Of a stretch of DNA of 64,000 bases, positions 33,954 to 42,369 are shown in pieces; the stretch's first letter is position 1; every line of letters starts with the position of its first letter. Source of the stretch: Chloroflexota bacterium. Its GTDB lineage: Bacteria; Chloroflexota; UBA6077; JACCZL01. Below the pieces are notes generated by a model, which was not told where the DNA came from, did not search any database, and was given only the letters and a program-made list of their open reading frames with translations. The stretch lies in the NCBI GenBank assembly GCA_020845495.1, contig JADLFM010000062.1:183419-247418 (forward strand), written 5' to 3'. The translations under genes were made by a program, and so were the position numbers.

Positions 33954-35156
33954 ATGGCTGCGGGTGGCGCACGCGACCTCGACGATGTGGCGCAGCGCAC
34001 CGATCTTCCGTCCGATCCGACGGACATGAGCGCGATGCTCAACTTGATCGTGCTCGGCGCCGTGCAGATGCTGCGGGGCAGCGCTGGCGCCATCGCACTG
34101 CGCGACGAGCACACAGGGCAACTGGCGATCCAGGCGAGCTACGGGCTGGAGTCGGGTATCGATAAGGCGCTCCACCCTCGCCTCGACGACGTCATCCTGG
34201 AAAAGCTCGGCAAGGTCGGCGAACTGGTGTCGCTCGCGCTGGCGCCGACCGCCGCATCGTGGGCCGAGCAACGGCGCCTCGAACAGATTCTGGCCCTGGC
34301 GCTCAACGACCCGGCCGACCGCCTCGTCGGCGTCATCTACATCTTCCGGCACCCCTCCGCGACGCGCTTCGAACCGAGCGACCTCGGCCTGCTCGACATT
34401 TTTGCGCGTCAGGCCGCCGCCACGATCCAGCAGGCTCGACTTGCGGCCTCGACCCTCGCCGAGAAGCGCCGGCTGGAGTCGATGCAGTCCTCGTTCGTCT
34501 CGATCGTCAGTCACGAGCTTCAGACGCCGGTTGCAATCATCAAAGCCTACGCTGGCACGTTGGCCCGCCCGGATGGACCGTGGAGCCGTGAGACGGTCAT
34601 CCGGGTGGCCCACACCATCGAGGAGGAGTGCGACCGGCTGCACCGGCTGGTCACTGACCTGCTCGACATCTCGCGAATCCAGGCCGGGCGGGTCGCGATG
34701 TCGATCGGGCCGGTCGATATTCCAGATCTGGCCGAGACGATCGCCGAGCGCAGCCGCACCCGAGCGCCGGACTACCGCTTCTCGACCGACTTCCCAGCGA
34801 GCTTCCCGATCGTCAAGGGCGACCGAGAAAAGTTGCGCCAGGCGCTGGTGAACCTGCTCGACAACGCGATCAAGTACTCGCCCGCCGGGACGGCCATCGC
34901 CATCGGCGGGCGCGTCGAGCCCGACTACGTCGTCCTCTTCGTGCGCGACCAGGGCATTGGTATCCCACGCGAGGAACAGGACCGCGTTTTCGAGCGCTTC
35001 CATCGCGTCGATACGGGCCTGAGCCGCTCCACCCAGGGCGTGGGGCTGGGGTTGTACATCACCCGAGCGATCGTCGAAGCGCACGGCGGGCAGATCTGGG
35101 TCGAGTCGACCGGCTCGGGGCAGGGGAGCACGTTCTACATCCGTCTCCCACGCTGA
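33954..35156 (+). CDS. Soluble GAF-domain sensor histidine kinase
   Basis: About 400 residues without a membrane segment. The N-terminal GAF-like domain runs to about 160 (LNLIVLGAVQMLRGSAGAIALRD; QRRLEQILALALND; LGLLDIFARQAAATIQQARL). The dimerisation domain has VSIVSHELQTPVAIIKAYAG with the phosphorylated histidine, followed by N-box NLLDNAIKYSPAG, DQGIGIPREEQDRVFERFHR and GVGLGLYITRAIVEAHGG. A GTG at 33951 is an alternative start. It is probably co-transcribed with gpmI (gap of five bases or less). The likely partner is the OmpR-type regulator at 36370-37080, two genes on. Confidence 0.92.
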   Translation: MAAGGARDLDDVAQRTDLPSDPTDMSAMLNLIVLGAVQMLRGSAGAIALRDEHTGQLAIQASYGLESGIDKALHPRLDDVILEKLGKVGELVSLALAPTAASWAEQRRLEQILALALNDPADRLVGVIYIFRHPSATRFEPSDLGLLDIFARQAAATIQQARLAASTLAEKRRLESMQSSFVSIVSHELQTPVAIIKAYAGTLARPDGPWSRETVIRVAHTIEEECDRLHRLVTDLLDISRIQAGRVAMSIGPVDIPDLAETIAERSRTRAPDYRFSTDFPASFPIVKGDREKLRQALVNLLDNAIKYSPAGTAIAIGGRVEPDYVVLFVRDQGIGIPREEQDRVFERFHRVDTGLSRSTQGVGLGLYITRAIVEAHGGQIWVESTGSGQGSTFYIRLPR

Positions 35157-35423
35157 GACCATCGCCTTCGGCCTTCGCACCGGACGGCCAGTCGTAGCAT
35201 TCAGGCACGACGATCCGCGCCGCGGACTCCGCGCGGGGTTGGAGCGACTCCCCGCGGCCGTCGTGATGTGCCTTCGGCCATCGCTTTCGGGCAGGTTGGA
35301 TCGTTGTCCTCCAGAGAGGCACAGTCGCGGGCGGCCACGGGTATGCCATCACGGCCTGTGACGATGGCCTTCCCCATCCCTGCCGGGAGGCATTGCGATG
35401 GACTTGTGCCGAGGCGTGATGAG

Positions 35424-36122
35424 ATGACGATCCGGTCCGGGCGCACGCCGTTGCTGGTGGCCCTGTGGCTCGTCCTCGCAGGCGGCTTCGTCATCGTGCG
35501 GGCGCGGGGGGCCGGGCTCGGATGGGATGACGCCGTGATGGTGCTGGTGCCGCTAGTGCTAACTGCGCCGCTGGCCTGGCTGGCGGCGAGGTTCCATACG
35601 CCAGGTAGCAGACCACGCCAGACTGCCTCGGGCGCGCACCCGAGCGAAGACGTGCTCCTCGCCAGTCACTGCATCACCGAGCCGGACACGCTGGACCGGC
35701 TGATCGTCATGGAGATGGCGCGGTCGCGTCGTTACGACCGGGCCTTCTCATTCGTGCTGGTCGGCGTGGAGGACTGGGCAGCGGTCCGGACCGAGCGCGG
35801 ATCGAAGGGCGCCGCCGCGCTGCTGGCCGCGCTCGCGGCGAGCACTCGGCGAGTGCTCCGGACCGTTGACTCGATCGGGTTGCACGGGGACGGGTTGCTC
35901 GCCATCCTCCTCCCGGAGACGGGCCTCGACGGCGCTCGGGTCGTGGTGGACAAAGTGGCCCACACGGCACACGAGCAGCATGGCCTCCACGTGCGGGCGG
36001 GAGCCGCGATCTTCCCCCATGATGGCGGTACCATCGACGAGCTCCTGCGCGAAGCCGAGGCTGCCCTCGACCTGGCCCGCCTGGCTGGCGTTAGCGTCGT
36101 CGAGCGAGCGTCACTCGGCTGA
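35424..36122 (+). CDS. Membrane protein with a degenerate GGDEF domain
   Basis: About 232 residues. Two N-terminal membrane segments (LLVALWLVLAGGFVIVRA; VMVLVPLVLTAPLAWLAARF) are followed by a cytoplasmic domain resembling GGDEF: TLDRLIVMEMARSRRYDRAFSFVLVGVEDW, LRTVDSIGLHGDGLLAILLPET, HVRAGAAIFPHDGGTIDELLREAEAALDLA. The catalytic GGDEF loop is replaced by HGDGL, so cyclic-di-GMP synthesis is unlikely; it may bind or sense instead. The upstream 267 bp show no gene, only a GC-rich imperfect hairpin near 35233-35255. It lies between kinase and response regulator on the same strand and may be part of that pathway. ATG 35424 gives the shortest protein that keeps the first membrane segment. Confidence 0.78.
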   Translation: MTIRSGRTPLLVALWLVLAGGFVIVRARGAGLGWDDAVMVLVPLVLTAPLAWLAARFHTPGSRPRQTASGAHPSEDVLLASHCITEPDTLDRLIVMEMARSRRYDRAFSFVLVGVEDWAAVRTERGSKGAAALLAALAASTRRVLRTVDSIGLHGDGLLAILLPETGLDGARVVVDKVAHTAHEQHGLHVRAGAAIFPHDGGTIDELLREAEAALDLARLAGVSVVERASLG

Positions 36123-36273
36123 CGCGGCGATGGGCGTCCAGCGGCTCGATAGCCCATATGCCAACAGCAGCCAGATCAAACGCCGCGGGGGCGAGTAACC
36201 CCCCAGGTCCACCTGCCGCCGGAACGGTCCGGAACGAGCGGTGGAACGGCGGAGTCAGCCAGCCCGGCGTCGC

Positions 36274-36279
36274 TACAAT
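36274..36279 (+). promoter_or_regulatory. Putative -10 element upstream of the response regulator
   Basis: TACAAT, about 90 bases before the regulator's ATG. No clear -35. It suggests that the regulator can be transcribed separately from the kinase. Confidence 0.3.
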
Positions 36280-36369
36280 TCCCGGCGACGACTCACCCGA
36301 TCTGTACGCGAACGAGAGACGTGCGAGAGCACCGGACGGTACGGGACGCTGGTCGGTAAAGGACACCGG

Positions 36370-37080
36370 ATGGCCATCCGCAAGCAACGCATCCTCCTGG
36401 TCGACGACGAGCCCCGGATCCGCGACTCGGTACGGATGAACCTGGATATTGAAGGCTTCGACGTGTTCGAAGCTGGCAACGGACAGGAGGCGCTAGATAA
36501 GCTGCGGCTGGTCATGCCGGACCTGATCGTGCTGGACGTGATGATGCCGGAGGTGGATGGGTTCGAGGTGCTGCGGGAGATCCGGCGCTTCTCGACGGTG
36601 CCGGTCATCATGCTGACCGTAAAGGCGGACGAGCGCGACGTGGCGCGCGGCCTGGAGCTTGGGGCCGACGATTATGTCGCCAAGCCGTTCAGTCAGATCG
36701 TGCTGAGCGCGCGGATCAAGGCCGTGCTTCGCCGTTCTGAGTTGCCGCCGCCGTCGCCGCGTCAAGAGGTCGTCGTCGACGATCGCCTGACCATCAACTT
36801 CGAGCGCCGTGAGGTGGTCGTCGATGGGCAGAAGGTCCAGTTGCGTCCGACCGAATTTCGGCTCCTCTATCACCTCGTCAGCAATCCCGGGACGGTCCTG
36901 TCGCACGAGACCCTGCTCTCACGCGTCTGGGGGCCAGAGTACCGGGACGCGAGCCACTACCTGCGGCTCTACATCAATTACCTGCGGCAGAAGATCGAGC
37001 CGGACCCATCCAATCCCCGCTATATCCTGACCGAGCGGGGTGTGGGGTATCGGTTCGTGGACTACACTCGTATCGGCTGA
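36370..37080 (+). CDS. OmpR/PhoB-type response regulator
   Basis: A 236-residue regulator. The receiver domain (about 6-120) begins [20 protein letters not shown], has the phosphoacceptor aspartate in [13 protein letters not shown], the conserved threonine in [10 protein letters not shown] and lysine in ADDYVAKPF. The C-terminal winged helix (about 140-232) carries [31 protein letters not shown] and [29 protein letters not shown]. It should bind direct repeats in DNA as a dimer when phosphorylated, probably by the GAF histidine kinase upstream. Targets are unknown. Confidence 0.93.
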   Translation: MAIRKQRILLVDDEPRIRDSVRMNLDIEGFDVFEAGNGQEALDKLRLVMPDLIVLDVMMPEVDGFEVLREIRRFSTVPVIMLTVKADERDVARGLELGADDYVAKPFSQIVLSARIKAVLRRSELPPPSPRQEVVVDDRLTINFERREVVVDGQKVQLRPTEFRLLYHLVSNPGTVLSHETLLSRVWGPEYRDASHYLRLYINYLRQKIEPDPSNPRYILTERGVGYRFVDYTRIG

Positions 37081-37317
37081 TCCCCGGACGGGCATTCGCG
37101 TGCCCGAGGATGTACCCCGCAACTGTCGACCCCCTCGTCCACGCGCGGTAGAAGGGGAACAGATGTGACACTGTCGTACTCTCCCGACGTCCATTTCTTG
37201 CGGGGTGCACGCCTGCTCCGATGTCGAGGCGTGACGCTGAACCGCCCGCGGCGCGTGCTCGTTCACGCCTGACGCAACACCGCCGGCGTCGCAGCATGCT
37301 ACAAGTCCGATACCGAG

Positions 37318-38757
37318 GTGCAATGGACGGTGGCCACCAGGTCTTCAGGCGCTCCACGCGAGGCCCGGCCCGAAGATGGCGCGGTTGCGGGCTTGCCCGG
37401 TTGGAAGGCGAGCCCCCTCGCGCCATTCGCGACTCGGGGATTCGGCGGCGTCTGGGTCAGCGCATCCGCGAGCTCCTTCGCTCGGGTGGTGACGCAGCTC
37501 GCGCTGGCCTGGATCACCCTCGAACTGACCGACTCGGCGTTCTACGTCGGGGTCGTCTCGGCCGCGCGGATGGCGCCCCAGCTCGTGTTCGGGATCCCGG
37601 CCGGCGCCGTCGCTGATACGTTCGACCGACGGGCGCTCGTGGTCTGGGCAAACGCGGCCGGCGCTGTCGTCTTGCTCGCGCTCGTCGTCATGGCGTGGGG
37701 TGGCATGCTTCTCCCGGTGGCGTTGATCGCGGCCAGCGCGCTGTACGGCGCGATCGACACGCTGCGGACGGCGGCGACGCAAGCCTACGCCTACGATCTC
37801 GTCCGTACGACCCGTGCGACGAGCGGCATGGCGCTCACCAACCTCGGCATCCAGGTAGCAAGCACGGCCGGCGGGGTGATCGGCGGCTACGCGCTGGAAC
37901 ACGCCGGGGCCGCCGGCACGTTCGGTCTGGTGAGCGGGGCGCTGATCGTTGCCGCGCTTGCGCCGCTCGTCGTCGGGCATGAGTCACTCCGAGCGCGTAC
38001 CGCACCCAGCCGGTCTCTAGCCGAATCGGCGCCGGCTGCTGCTTCGACAATTTGCCCGCCCGAAGCCCAGGCCGCCGGGGTAGGAACGATCGCGGCCAGC
38101 GCCGATTCGGCACGCCGACCCGTGGCGCCGTCCAGGCCGGCCTCCCAATCGACCGACAGACGGCCCAGGCCGGACGTCCGAGGTGCGGCGACCCTCCTGA
38201 TGCGCCATGAAGTGCTGGCCGTGCTGGCGCTTGGGATCGTCCTGGCCGAAGTCCTCGGTTTCGCGAGCATGACGCTTCTGCCGATTTTCGCCCACGACGT
38301 GTTCGGAGTCGGAGCGAGCGGCCTGGGTATCATGATGGCGGTGCGCTCGGCCGGCGGCGCGCTCGGCCTGCTGATGCTCGCCCGACTCGGCTCCGAAGGG
38401 CGCTCGGGCCGGGTCTTCACGCTCGGCGCTGGCGCGTTTGGCTTGATGCTGCTCCTGTTCGCCATCAGTCCAGCGTACCCGTTGGCACTGCTGTTTCTCG
38501 CCCTGGCCGGCATCGGCGCTTCGACGATGGACACGCTCGGACAGACGCTCATCCAGCGGAACGTGGGCGAACGCGAGCGTGGCGCGGCGATGGGCCTCTG
38601 GGTCTTCTGCATCGGGTTCGCCCCAATCGGCCATCTCGGACTCGGTGCGGCTGCCGGAGCGTTCGGTGCGCCCGTAACGCAGGCAGCCAGCGGCGCGCTC
38701 CTTGCATCGATCGCAGTTGCCTTGACGTTCAGCCGGCCGCTACGGCAGGCGCGCTGA
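37318..38757 (+). CDS. Major facilitator superfamily transporter (EntS-like, putative exporter)
   Basis: A 479-residue membrane protein with about 12 hydrophobic segments. The first block FGGVWVSASASSFARVVTQLALAWITLELTDSAFYVGVVSAARMAPQLVFGIPAGAVADTFDRR contains the MFS loop motif (GxxADxxDRR) in the form seen in EntS-type exporters. A central loop of about 65 residues rich in Ala, Pro and Arg separates the two halves. GTG 37318 is tentative: the first 35 residues are polar and a later start is possible. The 237-bp upstream gap shows no gene. Substrate unknown. Confidence 0.85.
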   Translation: MQWTVATRSSGAPREARPEDGAVAGLPGWKASPLAPFATRGFGGVWVSASASSFARVVTQLALAWITLELTDSAFYVGVVSAARMAPQLVFGIPAGAVADTFDRRALVVWANAAGAVVLLALVVMAWGGMLLPVALIAASALYGAIDTLRTAATQAYAYDLVRTTRATSGMALTNLGIQVASTAGGVIGGYALEHAGAAGTFGLVSGALIVAALAPLVVGHESLRARTAPSRSLAESAPAAASTICPPEAQAAGVGTIAASADSARRPVAPSRPASQSTDRRPRPDVRGAATLLMRHEVLAVLALGIVLAEVLGFASMTLLPIFAHDVFGVGASGLGIMMAVRSAGGALGLLMLARLGSEGRSGRVFTLGAGAFGLMLLLFAISPAYPLALLFLALAGIGASTMDTLGQTLIQRNVGERERGAAMGLWVFCIGFAPIGHLGLGAAAGAFGAPVTQAASGALLASIAVALTFSRPLRQAR

Positions 38758-38930
38758 TCGGCAGCGATAGCGGCGCTACCCGATGCCTCGACCTGCGTCC
38801 GCCATGACCCCGGTTCTGGCGCAGGCGGGGTGGTCAGGCCACAATGTGGACGCTGCCAGGCTGATAAGAAACGAAGAGCTCGACAGTCACACACCGAGGC
38901 GCTCATGGCGCGCCGAGAGAGGACGGCGCT

Positions 38931-39194
38931 ATGCCGACGATACACGAGGTTGAGGCCGCGCTGCGTCGGTCAGGCGAGCCGCGATTCGGGCCGAGAGTCG
39001 ACGGCTTCGTATGCGAGTCACGCGGCGATAGCACCGTCGTCGTATGGTGGCGGGCGCCAGCCGGGTGGGACACCGGATACCTGCTCCCTCGCCTGGAGGG
39101 ATATTCGGCCATCCTACGGAGCGCTGGCATTCGCGCCATCGTCACCACCGACGATCCTGGGCCACGGGTGCTCTGTCTGCCTGGGGGTACGTGA
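38931..39194 (+). CDS. Small conserved-looking protein of unknown function
   Basis: An 87-residue candidate, MPTIHEVEAALRRSGEPRFG onward, with AGAGAGGA eight bases before the ATG. Alternating strands and helices (STVVVWWRAPAGWDTGYLLPRLEGYSAILRSAGIRAIVTTDD) suggest a compact alpha/beta fold. No family recognised. It lies between the MFS gene and a convergent secreted-protein gene. Confidence 0.55.
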   Translation: MPTIHEVEAALRRSGEPRFGPRVDGFVCESRGDSTVVVWWRAPAGWDTGYLLPRLEGYSAILRSAGIRAIVTTDDPGPRVLCLPGGT

Positions 39195-39342
39195 GCGCCT
39201 ACCGTCTCGCACCGACACGACGCACGCTGGCTGGCTCGAACATGCGGCGGGGCGGCCAACCGATCTGGTGACCGCCCCGCCAAGAGGACGGGCCGTGGGC
39301 TCATCGCCCCGCGCCCAGCCCTGCGCCCAGCCTTGCGCTGCC

Positions 39343-39417
39343 CTAAACCACTATCAAGGTGAAAACCACATGCCCCCAGGTTACGCCCATGTGGTTCCCA
39401 CTGTGGCTTTGGTTTAG
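39343..39417. terminator. 75-bp imperfect inverted repeat overlapping a gene's stop codon
   Basis: CTAAACCA (39343-39350) pairs with TGGTTTAG (39410-39417), and AACCACATG (39364-39372) with CATGTGGTT (39388-39396). The two paired blocks have equal spacing on each side, so they form one long interrupted stem. The outer arm includes the TAG stop of the minus-strand secreted-protein gene. A terminator between convergent genes or a small mobile hairpin element would both fit. Two 12-bp tandem copies of GCGCCCAGCCYT lie just left (39311-39334). Confidence 0.65.
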
Positions 39418-39923
39418 CAGCCCTCGATGTCGAGGGTGTAGTTGCCGATCTTCTCACCCTCCCCCGACGAGGTCGCCATCACGAAGTACGTGCCCTCGTT
39501 GCCGGCGGTACCCCGGATCTTGGCCCAGTTGTCGGTGCGGCTATCGTCGTGTGCGAGCTCGGGGCCAAACGGGCCGTTCTTCCGCAGCACCAGGAACGGA
39601 TGGAAGTCGTCAGACGTCATCGTCGCCGTGAAGCACTGCCCCGGGTGAGCGTCGAACGCCCAGACCTCACCTCGGCTGCCATCCTTCAGTTTGACGGTAT
39701 CTCCGTTTGACGGGCTGAGCTTCGACCAGTTGTGGGTATCGAGCGACGTGTAGGTGACAGTCGTTCCGTCGACGGTGCCGGTCCGAAGCGCCGCCTGCGC
39801 GATCTCGGCCGGCCCCGCAACGCCGATCAGCACGGCCGTTGCCCCAACTGCCGCTGTTGCCAGCGTCCGCTTCGGGCTCACTCCCTTGAGTCGATCGATC
39901 AGGCTCGTGATCTTCAGGTTCAT
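39414..39923 (-). CDS. Small secreted protein of unknown function
   Basis: A 169-residue protein. ATG 39923 has AGGGAGGGA upstream. A signal peptide (RTLATAAVGATAVLIGVAGPAEIAQAA, cleaved near residue 45) leads to a mature domain of about 120 residues: TVTYTSLDTHNWSKLSPSNGDTVKLKDG, WAFDAHPGQCFTATMTSDDFHPFLVLRKNGPFG, and GNEGTYFVMATSSGEGEKIGNYTLDIEGC. The last pattern resembles bacterial pre-peptidase C-terminal (PPC-like) beta-sandwich domains, often appended to secreted enzymes; here it is alone. Two cysteines could form one disulfide. It lies 185 bp downstream of the membrane cluster's last gene; that gap shows nothing notable. Confidence 0.8.
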   Translation of the reverse strand: MNLKITSLIDRLKGVSPKRTLATAAVGATAVLIGVAGPAEIAQAALRTGTVDGTTVTYTSLDTHNWSKLSPSNGDTVKLKDGSRGEVWAFDAHPGQCFTATMTSDDFHPFLVLRKNGPFGPELAHDDSRTDNWAKIRGTAGNEGTYFVMATSSGEGEKIGNYTLDIEGC

Positions 39924-40108
39924 GGTGGTCCCTCCCTCGAATCCCTGAAGCACAGCCTATGGCTTCGCGCGGCCGGCGGCTGCCGGCCGCGACACATACG
40001 CACTGTCAGCCCGCCAACGCTGCTCGGCGGACCGTACGCCGTTGAGCACCGCCGGGGAAGGAGAGGGGCCGAGGGGCGGCTGTCCGAACGACCGCCCGGA
40101 TCCAGGCG

Positions 40109-41143
40109 CTACTGTCCAGAAAGTGGGGTCGGGGCCGAGGCCACGTCCTGGCGCTCGGCCTCAATACCCGAGCGTCCCGGACCGGAGCGCGCTTCGATTC
40201 TCCCCTTCGTCAACCCGCTAAATGACAGGTTCTCACGCGCCAGCAGGAACAGGCCGACTGCTACGACGGGCAGCAGCAGCGCGGCGTGGGCGAGGATGGT
40301 GTACGCCCCTGCCCGCTCATCCGCAACACCAAAGGTACCGGACAAGAGTTGCTGAAGCGGGTAGTCAAACGTTCCGATGTAGCCCGGCGAAGAGGGGAGA
40401 GCGGTCGCGAGATTGGCAACCACCATCCCGGCGATGAGGCTCAGGATGCCGCTGTCGAATCCGACCGCCCACATGACGAAGACGTACAGGCCGAGCTCGC
40501 AGACCCAGCAGGCGACCGACAGCGGCACGATGACGGCGACTGACCAGCCATCGGTCAGGGCGCGCACCCCGTCAACGCAGGCGGCGGCGAACACGCCCAG
40601 TCGATGATGGACCCGTCCGGCGAGGGCGATGCCGAAGGTGAAGAGGCGCTCGAGCCAGCGGCGCGGCGTCAGCGCGACAACGAGCAGCCCCACAACGGCG
40701 CACACGGTCACGGCGGCCGCCGCGCTTGCCAGTACCACCACCCAGCCGTCCAACGGCACTAGCAGCAGCACAAGTGTCATCAGCGCACACAGCGCCACCA
40801 CGTCCAGCAGCCGCTCGATGAGGACGGTCGCGAGCGACGAGGTCACGGGTACGCCGTCCGACTGGCGCAAGAGGAAGGTCCGGACGACCTCGCCTAGCCG
40901 AAGCGGCAGGACGTTGTTTACTCCGAAGCCGATCAGGATGACCCGGAACAGGCGGGCTGTCGAGACGTTGGCGAACGGGGCCATCAGCCAGCGCCAGCGC
41001 AGTGCCCGCAGCCAGATGCCCACGAAGTAGATCGCGACGGCCGGCGCCACAAGCAGCAGATTCACGCCAGAGAGTGACGATACAAGCTGGGTCAGGTTCT
41101 GGGTCGACAAGAACAGGCCAAACAGGGCCAGGCTGACGAGCAC
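40109..41143 (-). CDS. YbhN-family integral membrane protein (lysylphosphatidylglycerol synthase TM region), copy 1
   Basis: A 344-residue protein with about eight hydrophobic segments. Family marks: LRALRWRWLMAPF, NNVLPLRLGEVVRTFLLRQSDGVPVTSSLATVLIERLLDVVAL, NLATALPSSPGYIGTFDYPLQQLL. The family (PF03706) forms the membrane part of MprF lipid flippase/synthases and of AglD-like proteins, and is thought to move or modify lipid-linked substrates. The charged C-terminus is cytoplasmic. GTG 41143 is the first usable start after the upstream gene's stop. It is the last gene of the minus-strand membrane cluster and is paralogous to 41164-42219 and 49385-50398. Confidence 0.88.
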   Translation of the reverse strand: MLVSLALFGLFLSTQNLTQLVSSLSGVNLLLVAPAVAIYFVGIWLRALRWRWLMAPFANVSTARLFRVILIGFGVNNVLPLRLGEVVRTFLLRQSDGVPVTSSLATVLIERLLDVVALCALMTLVLLLVPLDGWVVVLASAAAAVTVCAVVGLLVVALTPRRWLERLFTFGIALAGRVHHRLGVFAAACVDGVRALTDGWSVAVIVPLSVACWVCELGLYVFVMWAVGFDSGILSLIAGMVVANLATALPSSPGYIGTFDYPLQQLLSGTFGVADERAGAYTILAHAALLLPVVAVGLFLLARENLSFSGLTKGRIEARSGPGRSGIEAERQDVASAPTPLSGQ

Positions 41144-41163
41144 GCCGAGCGCGGATCGAGCGT

Positions 41164-42219
41164 TCAGGATACAACCTCATTCGCTGCCGCGGCCGGCTCG
41201 GCCAATGTCGGGGTCGCAGCCGGGCTATCGCTGCGCGCGTCTTGCGTCAGGGTGCCGAGCGACACGTGCTCCCGCCCGAAGAACGCCAGCCCGATTGCTG
41301 TTACCAGGACATACTGGGTGGCGTGAGCGACGATCGCGACCGCCAGCGCCTGCTCGCGCTGCACCCCGAAGACAGCCAGCGCGGCAACCGCGAAGAATTG
41401 GAACGTTCCGACGTAGCCGGGCGCGGCCGGCAGCATGATGCCAAGATTCACGACAACAAGGAGCACCCCGCATGCCGCCGCTCGCGTCGTCGGCGACAGC
41501 CCGAGGTCGAACGCGCCGGTGACGAGGTAGTAGGCCGCCCATTCCAACGACCAGACCACGACCGACAGCAGCGCCGTCTTCGCGAGCACGGATGGCCGCT
41601 GCATCGTGCTCAGCCCCTTCATGAACGCACCGAACGCACCGCTCGTCCAGTGCGAGAGCCGGTCGGGGAAGGGGCGTAGCACCAGCGCCAGCAGCCGCTC
41701 GGCAAGATCGCGTCGCGCGAGCAGCAAGATCACCCCAAGTGCTACGCCGAAGAAGAGCAGGCTCGCGATACGCTCCACGTCATGGCCCCAACCCGGTAGG
41801 TCGATGCCTAACGACAGGACCGACATCAGCGCGACCAGCACGAGGCCATCAAAGACTCGCTCAAGAAAGATGCTGGCGAGCAGGAACGTCTTACGGACCG
41901 ACGTCCGACGCCGCAGCAAGAAGGCGCGGGCTAGCTCACCGAGACGGGCCGGCAGCACGTTGTTCGTAGCGAACCCGATCATCAGCACGCCAAACAACGT
42001 GACGAACGAGCAACGAACTGCCTCGGCCAGGATGACCCGCCAGCGCGCGGTGCGCACCACGTAGCCCAGCAGCCAGACGGCGAGGGCCGGCAAGATCAGC
42101 CAGTAGTTCGCACTCGCGAGCGCCTGCCCCAGCCCCCGGAGATCGACCTTGTAGAAGGCCAGGCCCAGACAGACGAGCGTGACGATGACGCCGAGGATTT
42201 TGCCGGCTTTACTCGACAT
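41164..42219 (-). CDS. YbhN-family integral membrane protein, copy 2
   Basis: A 351-residue paralogue of its neighbour. ATG 42219 (MSSKAGKILGVIVTLV) follows GGAAGGA. Shared marks: VVRTARWRVILAEA, TNNVLPARLGELARAFLLRRRTSVRKTFLLASIFLERVFDGLVL, NLGIMLPAAPGYVGTFQFFAVAAL. About eight membrane segments are expected. It lies 20 bp upstream of copy 1 and about 150 bp downstream of the glycosyltransferase-NHL gene. A role as a lipid-linked sugar flippase or carrier is inferred from family and context, not shown. Confidence 0.88.
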   Translation of the reverse strand: MSSKAGKILGVIVTLVCLGLAFYKVDLRGLGQALASANYWLILPALAVWLLGYVVRTARWRVILAEAVRCSFVTLFGVLMIGFATNNVLPARLGELARAFLLRRRTSVRKTFLLASIFLERVFDGLVLVALMSVLSLGIDLPGWGHDVERIASLLFFGVALGVILLLARRDLAERLLALVLRPFPDRLSHWTSGAFGAFMKGLSTMQRPSVLAKTALLSVVVWSLEWAAYYLVTGAFDLGLSPTTRAAACGVLLVVVNLGIMLPAAPGYVGTFQFFAVAALAVFGVQREQALAVAIVAHATQYVLVTAIGLAFFGREHVSLGTLTQDARSDSPAATPTLAEPAAAANEVVS

Positions 42220-42369
42220 GTCGACCGTCCTTCCGCCGCCTTTGCCGCCCCGGCATGCCGCGCACGGCACTCGCTCGGCGTCTCGTACGGAGTGGTACTC
42301 TATCCGGTACGGCGAACGCTCCCCCGCATGTCCGAGGGACGTGGAGCGCGGCTTCCGCCGGTCGCAGGC

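Noticed and set aside
33495..35180. 561-residue minus-strand frame opposite gpmI and the histidine kinase
   Set aside because: Covers two strongly supported genes in antisense; no motifs.
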